From positions 1 through 64,000 of the forward strand of contig NZ_CALFXI010000042.1 in the NCBI RefSeq assembly GCF_937958065.1: a DNA stretch of 64,000 nucleotides. Direction: 5' to 3'. The translations under genes and the position numbers were made by a program. The notes under the pieces were generated by a model. The model was not told where the DNA came from. It ran no database searches and saw only the letters and a program-made list of their open reading frames with translations. Source of the stretch: an uncultured Steroidobacter sp. Its GTDB lineage: Bacteria > Pseudomonadota > Gammaproteobacteria > Steroidobacterales > Steroidobacteraceae. Each line of letters begins with the position of its first letter. Positions within the stretch are counted from its first letter, which is position 1. Positions 8,817 through 16,708 of the stretch are shown in pieces.

Positions 8817-10346
8817 ATGGCTGCCAACGTCAAGTCGCGAGCCCGCGCAAAGCGGTTCTCGGGTTTCGAATGCCAATTCATCGATGGCGCGTGGCGCAGC
8901 GGCCAGGGCGAAGGTCGGCTCGCCGATCACAATCCCTATTCCGGCGAGTTGCTCACCGAGATTCCGCATGCGAACGAGCGTGACGTGGACGATGCGCATG
9001 CGGCTGCAGTGAAAGCGCAGCGTGCGTGGGCGGAACGGCTGCCATCCGAGCGCTCCATGATCATGCGACAGGCTGCAACCGTCATGGAGGCGCGCCATGA
9101 CGAGATCGTCGACTGGCTGATCAAGGAGGCGGGCAGCACGCGCATCAAGGCCGAGCTCGAATGGGCCGCCGTGCATGCGGTGATGCTCGAAGCCGCCTTT
9201 GCGCCCTATCGGGTGGAAGGCCGCATTCTGCCCAGCGATGTTCCTGGCAAGGAATGCCGGGTGTATTCACAACCGGTCGGTGTGGTCGGCGTCATCAGCC
9301 CATGGAACTGGCCACTGCAGCTCAGCAACCGTTCGGTCGCTCCCGCGCTCGCGCTGGGCAATGCCGTCGTACTCAAGCCCGCGAGCGATACGCCTGTGAC
9401 GGGCGGACTGCTGCTGGCAAAGATTTTCGAGGAAGCCGGGCTGCCGGCCGGGGTGCTGAATGTCGTCGTCGGTGCCGGCAGCAGCATCGGCGATGCGTTC
9501 GTGCGTCATCCGGCGTCGCGTGTCATTTCCTTCACCGGTTCGACCCCCGTCGGGCGCAACATCGGGCGGCTCGCCGCCGAGGCGCCGACGATGAAACGTC
9601 TGGAGCTGGAGCTCGGCGGCAACTCGCCGTTCGTCGTGCTGGCGGATGCGGACATGGAGCAGGCGGTCGAAGCGGCGGTGTTCGGAAAGTTCCTGCATCA
9701 GGGACAGATCTGCATGATCACCAACCGTTTCATCGTCGAGCGCAAGGTGTACGAGCCGTTCGTGGAGCGTTTCGTGGAGCGTGCGCGCGAGCTGAAAGCG
9801 GGCGATCCCGCCGATCCGGAAACGTTGATCGGCCCGATCATCAACGAAAAGCAGCTGAACGGTCTGCAGCAGCGCATCGCCGAAGCGCGCTCGACCGGTG
9901 CACGTGAGGTGCTGGGCGGCGAGGCGCAAGGGCAGGTGTTGCCGCCGCACGTGTTCTCGGAAGTGCGCAACGACATGCCGCTCGCGCGTGAAGAAATATT
10001 CGGCCCGATCGCACCCATCATCCCAGCCGCGGACGAGGCGGAGGCGCTGACGCTTGCCAATCAGACGACGTTCGGACTCTCCAGCGCGGTGTTCAGTCGC
10101 GACATCGAGCGCGCAACCCACTTCGCGGTCCAGCTGCAGGCAGGGATGGCGCACGTGAACGATCAACCGGTGAACGATCTGCCCAACAATCCGTTCGGCG
10201 GCGAGAAGAACTCCGGGATCGGTCGCTTCGGTGGCGAGTGGGCGGTCCAGGCGTTCACCAGCGACAAGTGGGTCACGGTACAGCACGTGCCGCGACAGTA
10301 TCCGCGCAGCGCCGAGGTCCTTCGCGGTCCCTGGGGCGGCGGCTGA
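8817..10346 (+). CDS. NAD(P)-dependent aldehyde dehydrogenase
   Basis: Oxidises an aldehyde to the carboxylic acid. At 509 residues it has the normal family length. Key features in order are the proline-rich turn GVISPWNWPLQLSNRS, the Rossmann signature FTGSTPVGRNIG, the general-base Glu in LELELGGNSP (about residue 264), the catalytic Cys in HQGQICMITNRF (about residue 300) and the C-terminal EEIFGPIAPI and NPFGGEKNSGIGR. The segment resembles benzaldehyde/vanillin-type dehydrogenases, but the substrate cannot be settled. The ATG has a GGAG ribosome site eight bases upstream. It is separated by about 200 bases from the molybdenum hydroxylase operon, whose enzyme could act on similar aldehydes. 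Confidence 0.93.
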   Translation: MAANVKSRARAKRFSGFECQFIDGAWRSGQGEGRLADHNPYSGELLTEIPHANERDVDDAHAAAVKAQRAWAERLPSERSMIMRQAATVMEARHDEIVDWLIKEAGSTRIKAELEWAAVHAVMLEAAFAPYRVEGRILPSDVPGKECRVYSQPVGVVGVISPWNWPLQLSNRSVAPALALGNAVVLKPASDTPVTGGLLLAKIFEEAGLPAGVLNVVVGAGSSIGDAFVRHPASRVISFTGSTPVGRNIGRLAAEAPTMKRLELELGGNSPFVVLADADMEQAVEAAVFGKFLHQGQICMITNRFIVERKVYEPFVERFVERARELKAGDPADPETLIGPIINEKQLNGLQQRIAEARSTGAREVLGGEAQGQVLPPHVFSEVRNDMPLAREEIFGPIAPIIPAADEAEALTLANQTTFGLSSAVFSRDIERATHFAVQLQAGMAHVNDQPVNDLPNNPFGGEKNSGIGRFGGEWAVQAFTSDKWVTVQHVPRQYPRSAEVLRGPWGGG

Positions 10347-10544
10347 TCCCAGCCAGTCTCGACCTAAAACGCCGCGCAACTTCGGGTGGCGTTCGCGCTT
10401 GCCTGAAACTCCGGCTCCCTAGTCCGATCCTGTGAATTCTGCGCAGTCCTTGCGCGTTGCCACTGCGCCGTTTTCCTTCCGGCGTCGACGGCTTATATTG
10501 CCGCATTCGCCCGCTGTGCCCCAGCCCGATTGCCAGGAGAAAGT

Positions 10545-11015
10545 ATGGCCAAGTTGAACGTCAACGGAACGGTCCGCGACATCGAAGTCGATCCGAATAC
10601 CCCGTTATTATGGGTTTTACGGGAGCAGGTGGGGCTCACGGGCTCGAAGTACGGCTGCGGCGTCGCTCAATGCGGTGCCTGTACCGTGCACATCGACGGC
10701 AATCCGGTGCGCTCCTGTGTCCTGCCTGTCAGCGCGCTGTCAGCTGAGCAACAGATTACGACCATCGAAGGACTCTCCAGCGATGGCTCCCACCCGCTGC
10801 AGCAGGCCTGGCTGAAGCTCGACGTGCCTCAGTGCGGCTACTGCCAGTCGGGCATGATCATGGCGGCGGCCGGGCTGCTGAAGAACAATCCCAAGCCCAC
10901 CGATGCCGACATCGACGCGAGCATCACCAACATCTGCCGCTGCGGGACGTACAACCGCGTGCGCGAAGCGATCAAGCTGGCCGCCTCGGGCCTGCCGGCC
11001 AAGCAGAGCACCTGA
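10545..11015 (+). CDS. [2Fe-2S] subunit of a molybdenum hydroxylase (IorA/CoxS-like)
   Basis: Small iron-sulfur subunit (156 residues) of a xanthine-dehydrogenase-family enzyme, passing electrons from the molybdenum cofactor. The plant-ferredoxin cluster is in YGCGVAQCGACTVHIDG with a later Cys. The C-terminal four-helix domain holds the second cluster in QCGYCQSGMIM and NICRCGTY. The ATG at 10545 has a good AGGAGA site; the frame can be extended five codons upstream without support. The large subunit starts 10 bases after this gene. There is no FAD subunit, as in two-subunit isoquinoline/aldehyde oxidoreductase types that hand electrons to cytochromes. Confidence 0.93.
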   Translation: MAKLNVNGTVRDIEVDPNTPLLWVLREQVGLTGSKYGCGVAQCGACTVHIDGNPVRSCVLPVSALSAEQQITTIEGLSSDGSHPLQQAWLKLDVPQCGYCQSGMIMAAAGLLKNNPKPTDADIDASITNICRCGTYNRVREAIKLAASGLPAKQST

Positions 11016-11025
11016 GGAGCGCACC

Positions 11026-13194
11026 ATGAGCATCGCAACGCAGGTTTCCCGTCGTAGTTTTCTGATCGGCTCCGCCTCCGCCATTGGCGGCCTGTCGCTG
11101 GGCTTTCATGTGCCGTTCGCCGGGGCGGCGGCGCCCGCCAAGAGCGCGGCGGAAGTGAATGCATGGGTCGTCATCCAGCCCGACGACCAGGTCATCATCC
11201 GCATCGCCCGTTCCGAAATGGGCCAGGGCACGCTGACGGGGCTGGCTCAGCTGGTCGCCGAGGAGCTGGAGTGCGATTGGTCCAAGGTCACCACCGAGTA
11301 TCCGACGCCGGGCCAGAACCTGGCGCGCGATCGGGTATGGGGTAATTTTTCCACGGGTGGCAGTCGAGGCATTCGCGAGTCGCACGACTACGTGCGCAAG
11401 GGCGGTGCCACGGCCCGCGAGATGTTGATTGCGGCGGCCGCGGCCGAGTGGAAAGTGCCGGCGAGCGAGTGTGTCGCCGCCAACAGCGTCATCACGCACC
11501 AGAAGAGCAATCGCAAAGTCACGTTCGGCAAAGTGGCCACCGCGGCTGCGAAACTCACTCCGCCAAAGGACGTGACGCTCAAGGATCCCAAGCAGTGGAA
11601 GATCGCGGGCAAACCGCTGCCCCGGCTGGACACGGCGGACAAGCTCACCGGCAAGCAGATCTACGGCACCGATCTGAAGCTGCCGGGCATGTTGAATGCC
11701 ACGGTGCGCGCGTGCCCGTATTTCGGCGGCAAGCTGAAGAGCTTCGATGCTGCTGCGGTGACAAAGATGCCGGGCGTGCGCAAGGTCATGCAGATCGACG
11801 ACACGACCGTTGCCATCGTCGCCGACACCTGGTGGCAGGCGAAGACCGCGATGGATGCGCTGCCCATCGTGTGGGATGAAGGTCCCAACACCGGCGTGTC
11901 CAGCGAGTCGATCGCCGAGATGCTCAAGGGCGGTCTCGATGCGAAAGACGCTTTCGTGCAAACGACCGTGGGCGACGCGCCGGCGGCGCTCGCGGGAGCG
12001 AAAAAGACCATTTCGGCCGTCTACGCCTTTCCGTATCAGAACCACGCGACGATGGAGCCGATGAACGCGACCGCTCGCTACACGCCGCAGAAGTGCGAAG
12101 TGTGGGTGCCGACGCAGAACGGCGAAGCGAGTCTGGCAGCGGCGGCGGAGGCCGCGGGCCTGCCGGTGCAACAATGTGAAGTCTACAAATTGCATCTGGG
12201 CGGCGGCTTCGGCCGACGCGGCAACTTCCAGGACTACGTGCGTCAATCGGTGCTGATCGCCAAGCAGATGCCGGGCACGCCGATCAAGATGATCTGGACT
12301 CGCGAAGAGGACATGCTGCACGGTGCGTATCATCCGACGACCCAGTGCAAGCTCACTGCATCGTTGGACGACGCAGGCAACGTGACGGCCATGCACATGC
12401 GCATTTCCGGTCAGTCGATTCTGGCCGCGGTGCGGCCCGAGGGCATGCAGGGCGGTAAAGATCCCGCTGTGTTCCAGGGCCTGAACCTCACCGGCGACGA
12501 AGGCCACATCGGCTACACGATTCCGAACCTGCTCATCGATCACGCCATGCGCAATCCGCCGGTGCCGCCGGGCTTCTGGCGCGGCGTGAATCTGAATCAG
12601 AACGCGTTCTATCTCGAATCTTTCATCGAGGAGCTGGCGCATGCGGCCGGCGTCGATCCGCTCGTGTTCCGTCGCAAGCTGCTGAAGAATCATCCGAAGC
12701 ATCTCGCTACCCTGGAAACCGTGGCGAAAGGCATCGGTTGGGATACGCCCGCACCCAAGGGCGTGGGGCGGGGTCTCGCTCAGATCATGGGCTTCGGCAG
12801 CTATGTGGCCGCCGCGGCGGAAGTGTCCGTCGAGGCGGGTCAGCTGAAGATCCATCGCATCGTCGCGGCCACCGACGCCGGACACGTCGTCAATCCGGCG
12901 CAGGTGGAACGTCAGGTCGAAGGCTCGTTCGTGTATGGCCTGTCGGCGGCATTGTTCGGTGAATGTACGATGCAGGGCGGCCGCATGGTGGAGGACAATT
13001 TCCACACGTATCAGGTCATGCGCATGGCGGAGATGCCGAAAGTGGAAACTCACATCGTGCCGTCGGGCGGGTTCTGGGGCGGCGTGGGCGAGCCGACCAT
13101 CGCGGTTGCCGCTCCGGCGGTGCTGAATGCGTTGTTCGCAGCCACGGGCAAACGTATTCGCACGCTGCCGCTGAAGAAACATAGCCTCGCATGA
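11026..13194 (+). CDS. Molybdopterin-binding subunit of a xanthine-dehydrogenase-family oxidoreductase (IorB-like), Tat-exported
   Basis: Catalytic large subunit, 722 residues. The N-terminus has a twin-arginine signal (SRRSFLIGSASAIGG, about residues 8-22), so the heterodimer should work in the periplasm. Molybdenum-cofactor motifs include HLGGGFGRRGNFQDY near residue 390 and a conserved glutamate in GGVGEPTIAVAAPAVLNAL near the C-terminus, the position of the catalytic base. The start at 11026 follows TGAGGAGCG, a ribosome site at the end of the small-subunit gene. Its last codon overlaps the next cytochrome gene in an ATGA junction. Substrate is unknown; relatives hydroxylate N-heterocycles or oxidise aldehydes. 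Confidence 0.9.
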   Translation: MSIATQVSRRSFLIGSASAIGGLSLGFHVPFAGAAAPAKSAAEVNAWVVIQPDDQVIIRIARSEMGQGTLTGLAQLVAEELECDWSKVTTEYPTPGQNLARDRVWGNFSTGGSRGIRESHDYVRKGGATAREMLIAAAAAEWKVPASECVAANSVITHQKSNRKVTFGKVATAAAKLTPPKDVTLKDPKQWKIAGKPLPRLDTADKLTGKQIYGTDLKLPGMLNATVRACPYFGGKLKSFDAAAVTKMPGVRKVMQIDDTTVAIVADTWWQAKTAMDALPIVWDEGPNTGVSSESIAEMLKGGLDAKDAFVQTTVGDAPAALAGAKKTISAVYAFPYQNHATMEPMNATARYTPQKCEVWVPTQNGEASLAAAAEAAGLPVQQCEVYKLHLGGGFGRRGNFQDYVRQSVLIAKQMPGTPIKMIWTREEDMLHGAYHPTTQCKLTASLDDAGNVTAMHMRISGQSILAAVRPEGMQGGKDPAVFQGLNLTGDEGHIGYTIPNLLIDHAMRNPPVPPGFWRGVNLNQNAFYLESFIEELAHAAGVDPLVFRRKLLKNHPKHLATLETVAKGIGWDTPAPKGVGRGLAQIMGFGSYVAAAAEVSVEAGQLKIHRIVAATDAGHVVNPAQVERQVEGSFVYGLSAALFGECTMQGGRMVEDNFHTYQVMRMAEMPKVETHIVPSGGFWGGVGEPTIAVAAPAVLNALFAATGKRIRTLPLKKHSLA

Positions 13195-13484
13195 TTCGCC
13201 GAGGCTATGCGATCGTCGCGGCGACACTGATCGCCGCGCCGGTTTCGTCATGGGCTGCTTCACCGCCCGGGGCTGCGGCGTGCCTCGGCTGCCACACTGT
13301 CGCCGCAGACGGCAGCCCGGTGCTGCCGCTCGGGAATTTCACGGCCGAGCAGATCGTCACGGCCATGCAGGCGTTTCGCTCCGGTACGCGACCCGCCACC
13401 GTGATGAATCGCATCGCCAGGGGATTTTCGGATGAAGAAATCAAGGCCATCGCCGACTGGTATGCGCGCTCCAAAACCAAGTAG
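13191..13484 (+). CDS. Periplasmic monohaem cytochrome c, probable FccA-like partner
   Basis: A 97-residue exported class I cytochrome c. A signal peptide occupies about residues 1-23 (cleavage after SWAASP or nearby), then one CLGCH haem site at about residues 31-35. A methionine (MNRIARGFSDEEIKAIADW) is a likely sixth ligand, and the C-terminal helix is typical. The ATG overlaps the stop of the molybdenum hydroxylase large subunit by four bases, and its 3' end overlaps fccB. It could therefore accept electrons from either enzyme. Next to FccB it most probably plays the FccA/SoxE role, though standard FccA is larger and often dihaem. Confidence 0.85.
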   Translation: MIRRGYAIVAATLIAAPVSSWAASPPGAAACLGCHTVAADGSPVLPLGNFTAEQIVTAMQAFRSGTRPATVMNRIARGFSDEEIKAIADWYARSKTK

Positions 13485-14751
13485 CCGGCGCGCCGTCCTC
13501 GGCGGTCTCGCCGCGGGCGGCATGCTCGCGGCCTTTGGAATGCCCACGGCTCGAGCGGCGACCAAGGCAGCCCCGCGCGTCGTCGTGATCGGGGGTGGAT
13601 TCGGTGGAGCGAGTTGCGCTCGCTTGATCAAGAGCGCGGATCGCGGCATTGCCGTGACGCTCGTCGAAGCAAACCCGACTTACATCGCCTGTCCGTTGAG
13701 CAACGCGGTGCTCGCCGGGCTGCGCCCGTTGGAGCAGCAGAAGTTCGGCTATGACCGCGTGCGAGCCGACGGCATCGAGGTGGTTCATCGCAAGGTGACC
13801 GCGGTCGACGCCAGGCAACGGACGGTTCGTCTCGATGACGGCAAGCAGCTCAGCTACGACCGTCTCGTGGTGGCTCCGGGCGTGGATCTGCGCTTCGACG
13901 CGATTCCCGGCTACACCGAGGCTGCGGCGGAGGTGATGCCGCATGCATGGAAAGCGGGCGAGCAGACATTGCTGTTGCGTCGTCAGCTGGAAGCGATGAA
14001 GGATGGCGGCGTGGTGGTGATGTCCGCGCCGGCGAATCCGTTCCGCTGTCCGCCCGGGCCCTACGAACGGGCCAGCCTCATCGCTCATTATCTCAAGACC
14101 CGCAAGCCCCGTTCCAAGCTGATCCTGCTCGATGCCAAGGATGCGTTTTCCAAGCAGAAGCTGTTCGAGGCGGCGTGGCACGAGCTTTATCCGGGCCTGA
14201 TCGAATGGGTGGGCCTGTCGTCCGGCGGCAATGTCACTCGCGTCGAGCCGGACACTCGCACGTTCGTCACCGAATTCGGCAGCCATCGTGCCGACGTCGG
14301 CAATGTGATTCCTCCGCAGCGTGCCGCGGCGGTCGCGGCGCTCGCCGGCGTGGCCGATCAAACGGGATGGTGTCCGGTCGATCCGGTGACGTTCGAATCC
14401 AAGCTGCAGCCGGGCGTGCACCTCATTGGTGATGCCATCATTGCTGGCGGCATGCCCAAGTCGGCGTTCTCCGCGAATTCTCAGGCGCGTGTTTGTGCCA
14501 CCGCGGTGGTCGATCTGCTGCGCGAACGCACGCCTGCGACGCCCAAGCTCATCAATACCTGTTACAGCCTGGTGGCGCCGGACTATGGAATCTCCATCGC
14601 CGGCGTCTATCAACCTGCGAATGGGCTGCTCACCGATGTGCCTGGCGCGGGCGGGGTCAGTCAGCTCGATGCGCCGAAATCCGTGCGCGCACAGGAAGCG
14701 GTCTACGCGGAGGCATGGTTCAAGACCATCACTCAGGGCGTTTTCGGATGA
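13432..14751 (+). CDS. fccB: Flavocytochrome c sulfide dehydrogenase, FAD subunit (FccB/SoxF)
   Basis: Periplasmic FAD enzyme that oxidises sulfide to sulfur and reduces a partner cytochrome c. The 439-residue product has a twin-arginine signal (SSRRAVLGGLAAGG, about residues 17-30) and the FAD dinucleotide-binding motif VVVIGGGFGGASC. Both cysteine motifs diagnostic for FccB are present: FRCPPGPYERA (about residue 205) and TGWCPVDPVTFES (about residue 315), the pair forming the redox disulfide. The ATG at 13432 has AGGGG eight bases upstream; an alternative ATG at 13462 is possible. It overlaps the preceding cytochrome by 53 bases and is followed after seven bases by soxX. Confidence 0.93.
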   Translation: MKKSRPSPTGMRAPKPSSRRAVLGGLAAGGMLAAFGMPTARAATKAAPRVVVIGGGFGGASCARLIKSADRGIAVTLVEANPTYIACPLSNAVLAGLRPLEQQKFGYDRVRADGIEVVHRKVTAVDARQRTVRLDDGKQLSYDRLVVAPGVDLRFDAIPGYTEAAAEVMPHAWKAGEQTLLLRRQLEAMKDGGVVVMSAPANPFRCPPGPYERASLIAHYLKTRKPRSKLILLDAKDAFSKQKLFEAAWHELYPGLIEWVGLSSGGNVTRVEPDTRTFVTEFGSHRADVGNVIPPQRAAAVAALAGVADQTGWCPVDPVTFESKLQPGVHLIGDAIIAGGMPKSAFSANSQARVCATAVVDLLRERTPATPKLINTCYSLVAPDYGISIAGVYQPANGLLTDVPGAGGVSQLDAPKSVRAQEAVYAEAWFKTITQGVFG

Positions 14752-14758
14752 GGATGGG

Positions 14759-15214
14759 ATGAAGTGGCTGGCGTGGACACTGTGCGCGTTGACGACCGTC
14801 GCGTCGGCGACTTCGACGCAGCAGAGCGTGCGGCCCTATGCCGTCACGGGTGATGCCATCGAGAAATCGTTGACGGGCCAGGCTGGCGATGCGAAGCGAG
14901 GGGCCGAGCTCATCCAGCAGCGACACAAGAGCCTGTGCGTGTTGTGCCATTCGGGGCCGTTTCCCGAGCCGCACTTGCAAGGCACGCTGGCTCCGGACCT
15001 GACGGGCATCGGCGAGCGACTGTCGGCCGGTCAGCTGCGCCTGCGAATCGTGGATATGAAGCGCCTGAATCCGGCCAGCATCATGCCGACCTACTACGGC
15101 GTCGTCCCGAATGACAGGAACACTCGCGTTGCCGACGCCTGGCGTGACAAGCCAGTGCTGACGGCGGAGGAGATCGAGGATTTGGTGGCCTATCTGCAGA
15201 CGTTGCGCCGATGA
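14759..15214 (+). CDS. soxX: Sulfur-oxidation cytochrome SoxX
   Basis: Small haem subunit of SoxXA, which attaches thiosulfate-type sulfur to SoxY. The 151-residue product has a signal peptide (MKWLAWTLCALTTVASA), one CVLCH haem site at about residue 61, and the methionine ligand in LNPASIMPTYYG. The open frame extends far upstream inside fccB, but the ATG at 14759 provides the signal peptide and follows fccB by seven bases. The stop overlaps the soxY start (ATGA). Residues such as GNARDPARGA seen in other SoxX proteins are replaced by GDAKRGAELI, a normal variant. Confidence 0.88.
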   Translation: MKWLAWTLCALTTVASATSTQQSVRPYAVTGDAIEKSLTGQAGDAKRGAELIQQRHKSLCVLCHSGPFPEPHLQGTLAPDLTGIGERLSAGQLRLRIVDMKRLNPASIMPTYYGVVPNDRNTRVADAWRDKPVLTAEEIEDLVAYLQTLRR

Positions 15215-15600
15215 AGAGCACTCGGCCCACACTCGATGAAGCGATTCGCTCGTTCACGGGTGGCGCCGCCGTGCGCGAAGCTCGTGTGAAATTCGAGATC
15301 TCGCCGCTGGTGGAGAACGGCAACGCGGTGCCGGTCACCGTTGAAGTCGACAGTCCCATGACTGCGGCCGATCACGTACGGCGCATCGCGCTGTTCAACG
15401 AGAAGAATCCGCAGGCCGATGTTGCCGTGTTTCATCTCGGCCGACGCAGTGGCCGGGCGCGTGTAGCGACGCGCATCCGCCTCGCGGCCTCGCAAACGGT
15501 GGTCGCGCTGGCTGAAACCAGCGACGGTGCGTTCTGGTCCGCCCAGGCAAAAGTGATCGTGACGCTTGCGGCCTGCATCGAGGATATTTCTCAGCAATGA
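15211..15600 (+). CDS. soxY: SoxY-like sulfur carrier, without Tat signal or GGCGG arm
   Basis: Homologue of the SoxY subunit that carries sulfur intermediates on a C-terminal cysteine. The body matches SoxY clearly: FEISPLVENGNAVPVTVEVDSPM, ALFNEKNPQADVAVFHL, TRIRLAASQTVVALAETSDG. Two hallmarks are missing. There is no twin-arginine signal; the protein starts directly with MKSTRPTLDEAIRSFTGG, and the upstream frame offers none. The C-terminus ends VTLAACIEDISQQ instead of GGCGG. A single cysteine remains at residue 122 of 129. The gene overlaps soxX and soxZ by four bases each. It may be a derived carrier with different chemistry or location. Confidence 0.85.
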   Translation: MKSTRPTLDEAIRSFTGGAAVREARVKFEISPLVENGNAVPVTVEVDSPMTAADHVRRIALFNEKNPQADVAVFHLGRRSGRARVATRIRLAASQTVVALAETSDGAFWSAQAKVIVTLAACIEDISQQ

Positions 15601-15917
15601 TCCGCGCCCTCGTCAACGTACCGAAGACCGCCAGGCGCGGCGAAATCATCGAGGTTCGCGCGATGATCCAGCACGTCATGGAAACCGGCTATCGCGAAGG
15701 GCCGAACGGCGTCACGATTCCGCGCAACATCATCAATCGATTCGTTTGCAAATACGCGGGCGAGGAGATCTTTTCCGCCGAGCTGTTTCCGGCGATCTCG
15801 GCCAATCCCTACATGGCCTTCAGCACCGTGGCGACCGGGAGCGGCACGCTGACCTTCGAGTGGACCGACGACCAAGGTGAGACGCAGAGCACGTCCGCCG
15901 AAATCACGGTGACGTAA
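15597..15917 (+). CDS. soxZ: SoxZ, partner of the SoxY carrier
   Basis: A 106-residue immunoglobulin-like protein that dimerises with SoxY. Family motifs are strong: VPKTARRGEIIEVRAMIQHVMETGYR, IPRNIINRFVCKYAGEEIFSAEL, PAISANPYMAFSTVA and LTFEWTDDQGE. SoxZ normally has no signal and is exported together with SoxY, but SoxY here also has no signal. The start overlaps soxY by four bases, and the stop shares a base with the soxA start (TAATG), so translation is coupled. Confidence 0.93.
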   Translation: MIRALVNVPKTARRGEIIEVRAMIQHVMETGYREGPNGVTIPRNIINRFVCKYAGEEIFSAELFPAISANPYMAFSTVATGSGTLTFEWTDDQGETQSTSAEITVT

Positions 15918-16687
15918 TGTTGCGGCTCGCGCTTCTGGGTGCCCTGGTCGTTGCTGCCGTGGGCGCCGTTGCCGACATCGCTCCGAAAGACCGGCGTTCC
16001 GGCTTCGAGTTCATGTCGCCGCAGACGCAGGCCATGCAGTCCGACGAAACCAGCAATCCCGGCATGTTGTGGGTCGCGGATGGCGAGCGGCTGTGGGGCG
16101 AGTCACGAGGCAGCGCTGGTAAATCGTGCGCGAGCTGCCACGACGATGCCGTCGACAGCATGCGTGGCGTCGCGGCCCGGTATCCAGCATTCGACGAGGA
16201 AACGAAGCGGCCGATCGACCTGATGAGCCGCATCGATCAATGCCGCGCCAAACGCCAGGGCGCGCCGTCACTCACGCAGCAAAGCGATGAGCTGCTGGCA
16301 CTCACGGCGTATGTTGCCTATCAGTCCCGGAACATGCCCATAGCACCGCCCGACGATCCTCGACTTCAGCCATTTCGTGACAACGGTCGCGACTGGTTCA
16401 ATCGGCGTCTGGGCCAACTGCAACTCTCCTGTGCCTCCTGTCACGACGAGCGCTGGGGCGCGCGCCTCGGCGGCAGCGTCATTCCGCAAGGCCACCCGAC
16501 GGGTTATCCCTTGTACCGATTGGAATGGCAGACCGTCGGTTCCCTGCAGCGCCGGTTGCGCGGCTGTCTGGTCGGAGTGCGCGCGCAGCCGTTCGACTTC
16601 GGTGCGCCCGAATTCGTGGATATCGAACTGTTTCTGATGGAGCGCGCCAGGGGCCTGCCGATGGAAACCCCGGCGGTGCGGCCGTAA
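15917..16687 (+). CDS. soxA: Sulfur-oxidation dihaem cytochrome SoxA
   Basis: Catalytic subunit of SoxXA, 256 residues. It has an N-terminal signal peptide (MLRLALLGALVVAAVGAVA) and two CASCH haem sites at about residues 71-75 and 175-179. The conserved active-site cysteine ligand is in RLRGCLVGVRAQ (about residue 216), where sulfur is bound during transfer. This is the dihaem form. The stop of soxZ and this ATG overlap as TAATG. An AraC regulator follows 21 bases later. The usual next gene, soxB, is not present in the window. Confidence 0.92.
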   Translation: MLRLALLGALVVAAVGAVADIAPKDRRSGFEFMSPQTQAMQSDETSNPGMLWVADGERLWGESRGSAGKSCASCHDDAVDSMRGVAARYPAFDEETKRPIDLMSRIDQCRAKRQGAPSLTQQSDELLALTAYVAYQSRNMPIAPPDDPRLQPFRDNGRDWFNRRLGQLQLSCASCHDERWGARLGGSVIPQGHPTGYPLYRLEWQTVGSLQRRLRGCLVGVRAQPFDFGAPEFVDIELFLMERARGLPMETPAVRP

Positions 16688-16708
16688 GCCCTGACGCGAC
16701 CTGATCGA

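Noticed and set aside
10972..13263. 763-residue open frame antisense to the molybdopterin subunit
   Set aside because: Exact shadow of a strongly recognised gene; its translation is rich in His/Arg with no domain, as expected opposite high-GC coding sequence.
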